Of a stretch of 9,717 bases of DNA, positions 1-6,897 are shown piece by piece; the stretch's first letter is position 1; each line of letters begins with the position of its first letter. The translations under genes and the position numbers were made by a program. The stretch is from Calditrichota bacterium (GTDB taxonomy: Bacteria > Zixibacteria > MSB-5A5 > GN15 > FEB-12): positions 1 to 9,717 of the forward strand of contig DAOWIC010000073.1 in assembly GCA_030641085.1 (NCBI GenBank), given 5' to 3'. Under the pieces are notes generated by a model that saw only the letters and a program-made list of their open reading frames with translations, made no database searches and was not told where the DNA came from.

Positions 1-1344
1 GTCCGGGACCTGAAGGTGATGAAAAACCATCTGCAGCCGCCGGTAAAAAAAGTCCGGCACCTTTCCGACGACGGCTACTCAGTGCTGGAGTTTTCCACGG
101 TCGTTTACGGGAATCTGGTGTCGCACGATTATTACGCATACAACGACAGCAACCATTGCTGGCTGATCTATCCTCAGGACTACTATTGCCGCGATTGGCC
201 GGTCTACGAAACGAAATACTTCCGGCTGAACGTGCATCCGGATATTATCGAACAACTGAACGACATTGCGCTGGCGCAGGCCGATCAGTTTGTGGAGGAG
301 ACCGCCCGGGTTCTGGAAATTTCCGACGACGATCTGGAACTTCTGCGACAGAAAAAGATCGATTACTTTTTCTGTGATTCCGATTACCGCGTGAAAAACA
401 TCACCGGTTTCCTCGTTAAGGGGACCTACGACCTGCCGTCGGATGACGTCATCTCGGCTTTTTTCCCGCATTACCATGAGCTGTCGCACCTGCTGGTGAA
501 CTTCCGTTTGAGGAAACTGCCGTTGTATACGATGCCGATTCTGCGAGAAGGTATCGCCGTTCATCTCGGCGGCCGCTGGGGCAAAGCCCCGGCCTCGCTG
601 GAGGCGCTGGGCGGCTATCTTTACCGAGAGAAGATTGTCGAGATAGACTCGATGCTGACCATGACCGGTTTTGAGCAACAGGTCGGCTCCGGGATCGCCT
701 ACCCGGTGGCCGGGCTTTTCACCGGCTACCTGGTCGAAGTGCTGGGAGTAGACGGTTTTTTCCGGCTATATATGGATTTGTCCGGCAAGTTTGACGCTCT
801 TACGGCTATGGCGCGCGCGGACACGAAAAAGGCGATCCTGAAGGCGGTCGGCGAGTCCGACTGGGAAAAATTCCTGAGTGACTTCAACCGATATGTCAAC
901 ACTCGTCTGGACGAGCAGGCCGATATCCAGCCGGGGAGACTCGACAAGGGCAAGGTCGTACTCGAAATTGATGATGTCCGGATCACCGAGGAGGGCGACT
1001 GGCTTTCGGTCGAGTTTTCATCGGGTGATTCAACCGCCCCGGCAGGCAATATTCTTTTTGCCAAAGAATCGGCCCTTGCGGCTACCCGGTCCCCGCTGTT
1101 TGAGGGCCAGTATCCGGGGGAAACGCCCTATGAAGGATACCGCTACGGGATCAGGATGGATAAAAACGAGGCGGGCGTTTATGATTACGCCACCAACACG
1201 CTGATGGCGAAATATATCTGGGGAATATCCCCCTCGGAAGAGTACTTTGATGCGCAGAAGAACCGAATTGCGATCAAAGTGAAAAAGACGCTCCTCAATC
1301 CGTACCTGCCCTCGGCCGACGACTGCCGGGTGATGCCTGATTAG
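1..1344 (+). CDS. Putative HExxH zinc metallopeptidase (gluzincin / peptidase-MA-like), probably 5'-truncated by the window edge
   Basis: Numbering from the GTG at 16, HELSH lies at residues 154-158 and EGIA at 178-181. His158 and Glu178 are 20 apart, the spacing of the third zinc ligand in gluzincins such as thermolysin, so His154, His158 and Glu178 are the likely zinc ligands and Glu155 the catalytic base. The region before the motif (about 60-150) is mixed alpha/beta; residues after about 300 look beta-rich and are unrecognised. The frame is open to base 1. The possible starts (GTG 16, ATG 19) have only a weak GGGA upstream and give no signal peptide, so I infer that the true start, perhaps with a secretion signal, lies outside the window. 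The gene ends in TAG, 15 nt before rmuC, suggesting co-transcription. The peptidase fold is fairly well supported; substrate and cellular location are unknown. Confidence 0.75.
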   Translation, partial: VRDLKVMKNHLQPPVKKVRHLSDDGYSVLEFSTVVYGNLVSHDYYAYNDSNHCWLIYPQDYYCRDWPVYETKYFRLNVHPDIIEQLNDIALAQADQFVEETARVLEISDDDLELLRQKKIDYFFCDSDYRVKNITGFLVKGTYDLPSDDVISAFFPHYHELSHLLVNFRLRKLPLYTMPILREGIAVHLGGRWGKAPASLEALGGYLYREKIVEIDSMLTMTGFEQQVGSGIAYPVAGLFTGYLVEVLGVDGFFRLYMDLSGKFDALTAMARADTKKAILKAVGESDWEKFLSDFNRYVNTRLDEQADIQPGRLDKGKVVLEIDDVRITEEGDWLSVEFSSGDSTAPAGNILFAKESALAATRSPLFEGQYPGETPYEGYRYGIRMDKNEAGVYDYATNTLMAKYIWGISPSEEYFDAQKNRIAIKVKKTLLNPYLPSADDCRVMPD

Positions 1345-1359
1345 AGTGATCGCGACTGT

Positions 1360-2409
1360 ATGGACCTGTTGACGATAGTCCTGTTAATCCTGGTGCCGGT
1401 CAACCTGTTGTTGACTGTCTGGCTGTTTGTAAGCTGGCGGCGTCAGAATCGCGGCGACACCCTATCGACTCTCGAGAAGGACCTGACCACGCTCAAATCA
1501 GAGTTGGTCAGCGGCCAGATGGAGGGGCTGGTGTCGCTTAGAGAATCGCTCGACAGCGCCACAAAGCTGCTCAATGAACGGTTGGCCGAAGGAAACACCA
1601 GCCTTGACCGACGCATGGAGGTCATCGGCGAGATCGAAAATCGGCTGGGGCATCTATCCCATCAGACAAAGAGAATCGAATCGATCGGCGAAAATATCCA
1701 GTCGCTGTCCGATCTGTTGAAACCGCCCAAACTGCGCGGAAACTTGGGCGAACTCTGGCTGGAAAATATTCTAGCCCAGATACTGCCTCGAACGGCCTAT
1801 GAGACCCAGTACAAATTTCCCGATGGACTGCGGGTCGATGCCGTGATTCGCCTCGCCGACCGCCTTCTGCCGGTAGACTCAAAATTCCCGATGGAATCTT
1901 ATCGCCGTCTGACCGACGAAACCGCCGGGCCGGATAACAGAAAGGCGGCTCTGAAATCGTTCTCGGTGGCGATAAGAAAACATATCGACGATATCAGTGA
2001 TAAATACCTGCGGCCGGGTGACGGCACGACCGATTTTGCGGTGATGTACCTGCCCTCGGAAGCGGTCTACTACCAATTGGTAGCCGCCGACGACAACGGC
2101 GACTATGAGTACGCGCTAAACCGTAAAATAATCCCGACCTCTCCCGGTATTCTCTACGGTTTCCTGGCGTCGGTGGCGGCAATCTATGCCGCGGCCGGTC
2201 TAACCGCCGAACGTGGCCGCCTGATAGACGATCTGAACGCGCTGATGGAATCGCTGACAGTGGTCCAAAAGCATGATGACCGTCTCGGCGGCTCGCTTCG
2301 TCAGGCGGGAATGACGCTGGACAAAGTAAAAGCGGAACATCTGAAGATGGCCGACCTGCTTGAACGACTGCTCCAGCCCGAGCCGGCCACCGACCATGAT
2401 GAGCGATAG
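1360..2409 (+). CDS. rmuC: RmuC family protein (DNA recombination protein, nuclease-like fold)
   Basis: RmuC proteins limit recombination at inverted repeats and resemble PD-(D/E)xK nucleases; the biochemical activity is poorly defined. The 349-residue product opens with a hydrophobic anchor (about residues 4-25, followed by Arg-Arg), then a helical, probably coiled-coil stretch (about 35-120). The family core starts at KLRGNLGELWLENIL (124-138). Asp160 in the RVDAVIRL strand and the PVDSKFP motif (171-177, with Asp173 and Lys175) match the expected nuclease-like residues; SEAVYY and the PTSPGILYGFL segment (about 259-269) are also typical. The protein is shorter than E. coli RmuC, mainly in the coil. 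The ATG at 1360 has no strong Shine-Dalgarno, and the 15-nt gap to the preceding gene suggests translational coupling. The stop is TAG. Family assignment is firm. Confidence 0.92.
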   Translation: MDLLTIVLLILVPVNLLLTVWLFVSWRRQNRGDTLSTLEKDLTTLKSELVSGQMEGLVSLRESLDSATKLLNERLAEGNTSLDRRMEVIGEIENRLGHLSHQTKRIESIGENIQSLSDLLKPPKLRGNLGELWLENILAQILPRTAYETQYKFPDGLRVDAVIRLADRLLPVDSKFPMESYRRLTDETAGPDNRKAALKSFSVAIRKHIDDISDKYLRPGDGTTDFAVMYLPSEAVYYQLVAADDNGDYEYALNRKIIPTSPGILYGFLASVAAIYAAAGLTAERGRLIDDLNALMESLTVVQKHDDRLGGSLRQAGMTLDKVKAEHLKMADLLERLLQPEPATDHDER

Positions 2410-2487
2410 CGGAACTATCTCGTTGACAAACTGTTCTGTATTACCTGTCTTTACTGGTGAGGATATTTCTGAGGGGTTCAATCCGAC

Positions 2488-3888
2488 ATGAGTGCACAAG
2501 AATATGATCTGGTCGTAATCGGTTCCGGTCCGGCCGGAGAGAAGGCCGCGATCGAGGCCTCCAAAATGCGCAAGAAAAGCGCCATTATCGAGCGGCACTC
2601 GGTTCAGGGGGGAGTCTGTATTCACACCGGTACCATTCCCTCAAAAACGCTGCGTGAAACGGTGCTCTATATCTCGGGCTTGCGGCAGCGCTCCGTCTAC
2701 GGCCTGATGGGCGGCGTCAAGTCGGATATTTCAGTCAGAGAGTTGATGTATCGCAAGGGGCAGGTGATCCAGCAGGAACTGGACGTTATCCAGCAGAACA
2801 TGTCCCGCTACCGGATAGAAGTGATCCACGGGACCGGCTCTATCGCCGATCCGAACACGGTGGTGGTTGTCAACCCCGACGGCGAAAAGCAGGAGATCAA
2901 AGGCGAGGTGATCGTAATCTCGACCGGCACCCGGCCGTATCGCCCGGATAACATCGATTGGGATGCTCGGTACTTTTATGATGGCGAGACTATTATCGAC
3001 CTCGATGTTGTCCCGCAGTCTTTAACGATCGTCGGTGGCGGTGTGATCGGCTGCGAATATGCCTCGATCTTTGCTCACATCGGCACCAAGGTGACTATTG
3101 TCGACGACCGGGAACGGCTGATGTCCTTTCTGGACAGCGAAATCGCCGACGCTCTGACCTACCTGATGCGCAAGTATCGGGTCAGCCTTGTTCTCGGCGA
3201 TGGGGCGAAGGAGTCGTTTGTCGAGGATGGTCAGGTAGTGACGGTCACCAGAAGCGGTCGCCGGGTTGTTTCCGAAAGGCTGTTATTCGCCGCCGGACGA
3301 ACCGGCAACACCGAGGGTCTCGGACTGGAGAAGCTCGGCATCGAGACCGACAAGCACGGCCTGATAAAGGTCAACGATCTGTACTGTACCTCGGTACCGA
3401 ATATCTACGCGGTCGGCGATGTGATCGGTTTTCCCTCGCTCGCCTCGGTTTCCATGGATCAGGGCCGCCTGGCCGCGATTCACGCGTTCAAGTCCGGCGA
3501 CACCAGTTGTATCAACACTCTTCTGCCGTTCGGTATCTACACGATCCCCGAGGTTTCGATGATCGGCGAGACCGAGGAGAAATTGAGCGCGACCGGGCAG
3601 GAATTCGAGGTGGGTATCGCCCGCTATTTCGAACTGGCCCGCGGACAGATCATCAACGATCACGACGGTATGCTCAAGCTGATCTTCGACCCCAGGTCAA
3701 GACGGATACTCGGGGTTCACATTGTCGGGGAGCGGGCGACCGAACTGATTCATATCGGTCAGGCGGTGATGACCCACGGTGGGTCGCTTAATTATTTTGT
3801 GGATACGGTTTTCAATTATCCGACACTAAGTGAGGCGTACAAAATAGCGGCACTGGACGGCTTCGCCCGTCTGGAAGGCCGGGCTTAG
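2488..3888 (+). CDS. sthA: Soluble (Si-specific) NAD(P)+ transhydrogenase
   Basis: This cytoplasmic FAD enzyme transfers hydride between NADPH and NAD+, balancing the two cofactor pools. The 466-residue length matches the family. The FAD site GSGPAG is at 12-17, the nicotinamide-nucleotide site GGGVIG at 183-188 and the second FAD motif YAVGDVIG at 307-314. In the segment where lipoamide dehydrogenase has CxxxxC, this protein has Cys44 but Thr49 (GGVCIHTGTIPSK). It also has NYPTLSEAY instead of the catalytic HPTLSE. Both changes are characteristic of SthA and separate it from disulfide oxidoreductases. Asp206-Asp207 at the end of the second nucleotide-binding strand favour NAD(H) binding (inference). 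GAGGGG (2471-2476) lies 11 nt before the ATG. A perfect TTGACA at 2423-2428 could be a -35 box, but no good -10 follows at 16-18 nt. The TAG stop overlaps the stop of the opposing gene. Confidence 0.93.
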   Translation: MSAQEYDLVVIGSGPAGEKAAIEASKMRKKSAIIERHSVQGGVCIHTGTIPSKTLRETVLYISGLRQRSVYGLMGGVKSDISVRELMYRKGQVIQQELDVIQQNMSRYRIEVIHGTGSIADPNTVVVVNPDGEKQEIKGEVIVISTGTRPYRPDNIDWDARYFYDGETIIDLDVVPQSLTIVGGGVIGCEYASIFAHIGTKVTIVDDRERLMSFLDSEIADALTYLMRKYRVSLVLGDGAKESFVEDGQVVTVTRSGRRVVSERLLFAAGRTGNTEGLGLEKLGIETDKHGLIKVNDLYCTSVPNIYAVGDVIGFPSLASVSMDQGRLAAIHAFKSGDTSCINTLLPFGIYTIPEVSMIGETEEKLSATGQEFEVGIARYFELARGQIINDHDGMLKLIFDPRSRRILGVHIVGERATELIHIGQAVMTHGGSLNYFVDTVFNYPTLSEAYKIAALDGFARLEGRA

Positions 3889-5615
3889 TCTTTCGCTTTT
3901 CCCTGACGTTCCACTACAAGTTGATTGAGTTGCTTGCGTACCTGGGGCGTTTCCGCCTCCTCCGGCGCGAGGCTGATGAACGTTTCGTAGCATTCAATCG
4001 CTGCACTGACATTTCCCCGCTGTTGCGCAATAAATCCCTTTATCAGCCAGGGGTAGGCCTGTGACGGTTCGTTCTCGACCAATTCCATCGCCAATGGTTC
4101 GGCCCGGTCGAATGCCCCGGCCCGATAGAGAAAGATCATCTTATCTACCATCATGTCGATGTCGCCGGGATAAATCTCGAGCGCCAGTTCCACCCGGCGG
4201 ACCGCCTCGGCCACGTTTTGGTCGTCGCGGTAGTAGCGGTAATCGCTGATGAGGAAGTCGCGGTTGTACGGGTCCATCAGCAGACAGGTATCTATCTCAG
4301 GGCGAGCCGCGTCAAATCGTTTCAGGCTGCGCTGGACAATGCCGATCAGATACCGCGGTTCAGTAAGAAAACGATGTTCGGTTTTGACTCGATAGAGAAT
4401 AGTCAGCGCCTGCGAGTACATCTCGGCGGCGATGTATTCTTTGGCCGCCTTCAATTGCATGAACGTCTGGGAGCGACTGGACAGCGACCATTCCCACCGG
4501 TTGGCCGGATCGAGTTGCTTCCTATAGAAATAGGCGTCCCGGAAAGCAGTGCAGCCCTCCAAATTGTGATACTCGTTCTTGTCGAGATAGTCGGTCAGAT
4601 ATGGATCGGCCAGAGCGATGCGAGTATACGACGGCAGGACAGCCAGTGTCACCGCCAGCGATACGACTGCCAGCGTTGCGGCCAGGCGAATCCTAATCCG
4701 GTCATTCGCCTTCCAGGCGTTTATATATGCGAAGATGGTCAGCGCCACCGGGGCCAGGTATGCCGCCAGGCGCGGCGCCTCAAAGGCGATTCCTCGCAGA
4801 GGTTCAACAATAACCATCACGGTCGCGCCGGCTGTCATCAGCAGAATAGTCGTGATGACATTACCATCGGCGTTGACACGGTTCGGATTGCCGTAGAAAA
4901 AGTATTTCAGCAACAGTAGCTGTGGCGCGAAGAGAAACAGAAGCTGGGCAATATCACCCAGATGGCGCGGCGAGAAAAGACTGTAACCTTCCTGCAGGTT
5001 CACATCAGAGAGAAACAGGACACGCCGGGCGTATTCGAGATTTGCGGAGGCGTTGTCGAAGACTATTGCCAGAAGGGTGACATAAGCGATTAACGCAATG
5101 ACCAGCGCTATCGATGTGCGCAGTCGTAGCGCACGAGCCGTAACAAACAGCATCGCCGGAACAAGCAAAACCAGACTGACATGAACCAGTAGCCCGATCG
5201 CCGTCACGAGCCACAGCGTCAGCAGACGGTTGGTGGTGAGCTTGCGGTTAAGACGGAAAGCGATCAGAGCGAACCAGTAGATCACCGCGACCAGCATCGG
5301 CTCAAGGCCGACAAACCCGAAGTATAACACCGCCTGCGGACCGAAGAACATGAGCAGGAAATAGAGCAGGCGCAGAGCGTTACTTTCAGTCGCCTCGCGG
5401 GCGATCTTCAGGGAGGCGATTAAAGTCAAGCCGGCGCTGACAAATGTCAGCGATTTCCAGCCGATCACGCCGGCGGTATTCGCTTCAATTCCCAGCAGGC
5501 TGAGCAGCTTGAAGGCCTTTGATGCCAGAAGTAGCGAACCATATTCGAACCAGCGAAGGATGATCGTGTCTGTCTGGGCCACCTGCGCCACGGTGTAGTT
5601 GCCGCCCCCGTACAA
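3885..5615 (-). CDS. Polytopic membrane protein with C-terminal TPR repeats, distal part of a TGA-interrupted gene
   Basis: Counting from the TTG at 5615, residues 1-47 form a polar loop (GGGNYTVAQV), followed by roughly nine hydrophobic segments between about 48 and 328. A soluble tail (about 384-560) is made of helical pairs resembling tetratricopeptide repeats, including YPWLIKGFIAQQRGNVSAAI and ECYETFISLAPEE. This layout, together with a YFGFVGLEP element, resembles uncharacterised GT-C-type integral membrane proteins that may act in glycan transfer; the function is unproven. The TTG start has no Shine-Dalgarno and lies 3 nt after an in-frame TGA. The open frame upstream encodes three more membrane segments, so this is most likely the body of one longer gene (5921 to 3885, 678 codons before the TAA, counting the TGA). 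The TAA stop overlaps the sthA stop by 4 nt on the opposite strand. Confidence 0.7.
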   Translation of the reverse strand: MYGGGNYTVAQVAQTDTIILRWFEYGSLLLASKAFKLLSLLGIEANTAGVIGWKSLTFVSAGLTLIASLKIAREATESNALRLLYFLLMFFGPQAVLYFGFVGLEPMLVAVIYWFALIAFRLNRKLTTNRLLTLWLVTAIGLLVHVSLVLLVPAMLFVTARALRLRTSIALVIALIAYVTLLAIVFDNASANLEYARRVLFLSDVNLQEGYSLFSPRHLGDIAQLLFLFAPQLLLLKYFFYGNPNRVNADGNVITTILLMTAGATVMVIVEPLRGIAFEAPRLAAYLAPVALTIFAYINAWKANDRIRIRLAATLAVVSLAVTLAVLPSYTRIALADPYLTDYLDKNEYHNLEGCTAFRDAYFYRKQLDPANRWEWSLSSRSQTFMQLKAAKEYIAAEMYSQALTILYRVKTEHRFLTEPRYLIGIVQRSLKRFDAARPEIDTCLLMDPYNRDFLISDYRYYRDDQNVAEAVRRVELALEIYPGDIDMMVDKMIFLYRAGAFDRAEPLAMELVENEPSQAYPWLIKGFIAQQRGNVSAAIECYETFISLAPEEAETPQVRKQLNQLVVERQGKAKD

Positions 5616-5618
5616 GAA

Positions 5619-5621
5619 TCA
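5619..5621 (-). other. In-frame TGA interrupting the membrane-protein gene
   Basis: The minus strand reads TTC GAT TGA TTC TTG TAC, with the same frame open for 100 codons before and 577 codons after. No Shine-Dalgarno precedes the TTG just downstream, so independent re-initiation is not well supported. A C-to-T change from CGA (Arg) is one simple origin, but the original residue cannot be known from this window. I see no convincing bacterial SECIS hairpin just after it: the best is a 4-bp CACC/GGTG stem. Confidence 0.85.
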
Positions 5622-5921
5622 ATCGAACTGGAAGATTACCAGTAGCGCCATCAGCAGCACCGAACCGACCAGAGCTTTGCGGCGGTCGGCGAAAAAGGCA
5701 GCCACCGCGTCAATACGCTTTAGCAACAGCCAGGCAATGCCCGCGACGAACAGACCCGACGGCACCAGATACCAGAGCGGCAAATGCTGCCAGTGAGTGA
5801 ACGACCAGTTGTTGTCAAACAAGTACGCTCCCACCAAACGGGCGGCCAGGTAGAGGCCGAATATGGTCAGAAGCAGATAGAAGGGGAAATTGGTGCTGGA
5901 ACGGTCACCGGACTTTGTCAT
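5619..5921 (-). CDS. N-terminal membrane segment of the same TPR membrane protein, ending at an in-frame TGA
   Basis: Starting at ATG 5921, just 6 nt after the recR stop, this 100-residue stretch contains three hydrophobic segments (about 12-35, 48-68 and 83-98) and stops at TGA right after GlnPheAsp. Only one codon (TTC) separates that TGA from the first possible start of the downstream reading frame, which is the same frame. A free-standing 100-residue triple-spanning protein is possible. Continuity of frame, and the way the third membrane helix leads into the polar loop downstream, make a split gene more likely. Its tight spacing to recR places it at the 3' end of the dnaX-ybaB-recR transcription unit, although a membrane protein has no obvious role there. 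TAGG of the recR stop region is the only weak ribosome-binding candidate. Confidence 0.65.
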   Translation of the reverse strand: MTKSGDRSSTNFPFYLLLTIFGLYLAARLVGAYLFDNNWSFTHWQHLPLWYLVPSGLFVAGIAWLLLKRIDAVAAFFADRRKALVGSVLLMALLVIFQFD

Positions 5922-5927
5922 TGGAGC

Positions 5928-6527
5928 CTAAAATTCCTGCCTGCCTTCAAGGGCGCGTGTGAGCGTTACCGAGTCAGCGTATTCAAGGTCGGATCCGACC
6001 GGCAACCCACGGGCGATCCGCGTAACTTTCAAGCCCATCGGCTTTAGAAGTTTCGCCAGATAGATCGCGGTTGCTTCGCCCTCGACATTCGGGTTGGTGG
6101 CGATGATGATCTCGGTCACCTCGTCGGACGTGAGCCGGGCCAGCAGTCCCTTAATTTTCAGATCATCGGGGCCGATACCGTCCAGCGGCGACAGACGGCC
6201 GCCCAGGATATGAAAAAGACCGTGGAATCCTTCCGCCTTGTCGATGGCGGCGGCGTCGGAGGTCTCTTCCACGACACAGATCACCTGCTGCTGCCGATTC
6301 GGGTCGGAGCAGATGCGGCAGGGATCCGTTTCGGAGATATTGAAACAGATCGAACAGAAGCCGACCTTGTCCTTTACCTCGCGGATAATGTCGGCGATTT
6401 CATATGCCTCTTCTTTGGGCAGTTTCAGGATATGAAATGCCAGGCGGGTGGCGGACTTTCGCCCGATACCCGGCAGGCGGGCCAGGCGATTGGCCAGACG
6501 CTCGACTGATTCGGCCGATTTAAACAC
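5928..6527 (-). CDS. recR: Recombination mediator protein RecR
   Basis: RecR works with RecO (and RecF) to load RecA on SSB-coated single-stranded DNA during gap repair. The 199-residue product has the normal family length. In order it shows a helix-hairpin-helix motif LPGIGRKSA (18-26), a C4 zinc finger with Cys58, Cys61, Cys70 and Cys73, a Toprim domain beginning VICVVEE (82-88) with NPNVEGEATA (145-154), and the C-terminal ARGLPVGSDLEYAD element (172-185). The start is GTG at 6527, supported by GGAGGT 6 nt upstream. The 13-nt gap from ybaB is typical of the conserved dnaX-ybaB-recR operon. The stop is TAG, and the membrane-protein gene begins 6 nt later. No key residue is missing. Confidence 0.97.
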   Translation of the reverse strand: MFKSAESVERLANRLARLPGIGRKSATRLAFHILKLPKEEAYEIADIIREVKDKVGFCSICFNISETDPCRICSDPNRQQQVICVVEETSDAAAIDKAEGFHGLFHILGGRLSPLDGIGPDDLKIKGLLARLTSDEVTEIIIATNPNVEGEATAIYLAKLLKPMGLKVTRIARGLPVGSDLEYADSVTLTRALEGRQEF

Positions 6528-6533
6528 GCCGCG

Positions 6534-6539
6534 ACCTCC
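6534..6539 (-). promoter_or_regulatory. Shine-Dalgarno GGAGGT fixing the recR GTG start
   Basis: GGAGGT on the minus strand lies 6 nt before GTG 6527, a near-ideal match and spacing. It supports a GTG start and falls in the 13-nt gap after the ybaB stop codon. Confidence 0.85.
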
Positions 6540-6540
6540 G

Positions 6541-6867
6541 TTAAAAGGGCAGGTTCAGGCCGGGGACATTAAGGCCGCCGGTCAGACCGGACATCTGCTC
6601 CGCCTGAATTTCCTGAGCCTTCTGTTTGGCCTGGTTGACGGCTGCCAGGATCAAATCCTGCAGCATCTCGACATCATCCTTGTCGACCACTTCCGGGTCG
6701 ATGGTGATCGACAGAACATCCTGTTTGCCGTTGACGACAACCTTTACCATGCCGCCACCGGAGGAGGCCTCGACCTCCATCTTTTCAAGTTCAGCCTGCA
6801 TCTCTTGCATTTTGGCCTGCATCTGCTGAACCTGCTTCATCATATTTCCCAATCCACCTTTTGCCAT
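6541..6867 (-). CDS. ybaB: YbaB/EbfC family nucleoid-associated protein
   Basis: This small DNA-binding protein forms tweezer-like dimers and is commonly encoded between dnaX and recR. Its role is nucleoid-associated, possibly regulatory, and not precisely known. The 108-residue product begins MAKGGLGNMMKQVQQMQAKM. It has the long N-terminal helix rich in Met and Gln, the beta segment MVKVVVNGKQDVLSITIDPEVV, and a C-terminal helix with DLILAAVNQAKQKA. The tail PGLNLPF is the family's usual C-terminal signature style. A GTG lies directly before the ATG (6870), but AGGAG at 6874-6878 is 6 nt from the ATG and only 3 nt from the GTG, so ATG 6867 is preferred. The gene sits 30 nt after the dnaX stop and 13 nt before recR. 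Confidence 0.95.
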   Translation of the reverse strand: MAKGGLGNMMKQVQQMQAKMQEMQAELEKMEVEASSGGGMVKVVVNGKQDVLSITIDPEVVDKDDVEMLQDLILAAVNQAKQKAQEIQAEQMSGLTGGLNVPGLNLPF

Positions 6868-6873
6868 CACTAA

Positions 6874-6878
6874 CTCCT
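6874..6878 (-). promoter_or_regulatory. Shine-Dalgarno AGGAG for ybaB
   Basis: AGGAG on the minus strand is followed by TTAGTG and then ATG 6867, a 6-nt spacer. This favours the ATG over the GTG immediately before it. It lies in the 30-nt gap after the dnaX stop. Confidence 0.75.
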
Positions 6879-6897
6879 GTGCTGTTTTCCGGCAATG

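Noticed and set aside
79..678. Long minus-strand reading frame (199 codons) opposite the peptidase gene
   Set aside because: It is antisense to a gene with a clear catalytic motif, is rich in Arg, Gln and Val in no domain-like order, and shows no family signature.
2423..2455. sigma70 promoter for sthA built on TTGACA
   Set aside because: The -35 match is perfect, but no hexamer at 16-18 bp matches the -10 consensus beyond three bases, so it is only mentioned under sthA.
2488..3888. Dihydrolipoamide dehydrogenase or mercuric reductase assignment
   Set aside because: The second cysteine of the redox disulfide is Thr49 and the catalytic His of the HPTLSE motif is missing, which fits transhydrogenase SthA instead.
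4218..4919. Plus-strand reading frame (233 codons) opposite the membrane/TPR gene
   Set aside because: The opposite strand has coherent membrane helices and TPR units; this frame has a biased composition and no recognisable domain.
5580..5621. Selenocysteine insertion at the in-frame TGA
   Set aside because: No convincing SECIS hairpin follows the TGA (best stem is 4 bp), and no selenoprotein family of this architecture is known to me.
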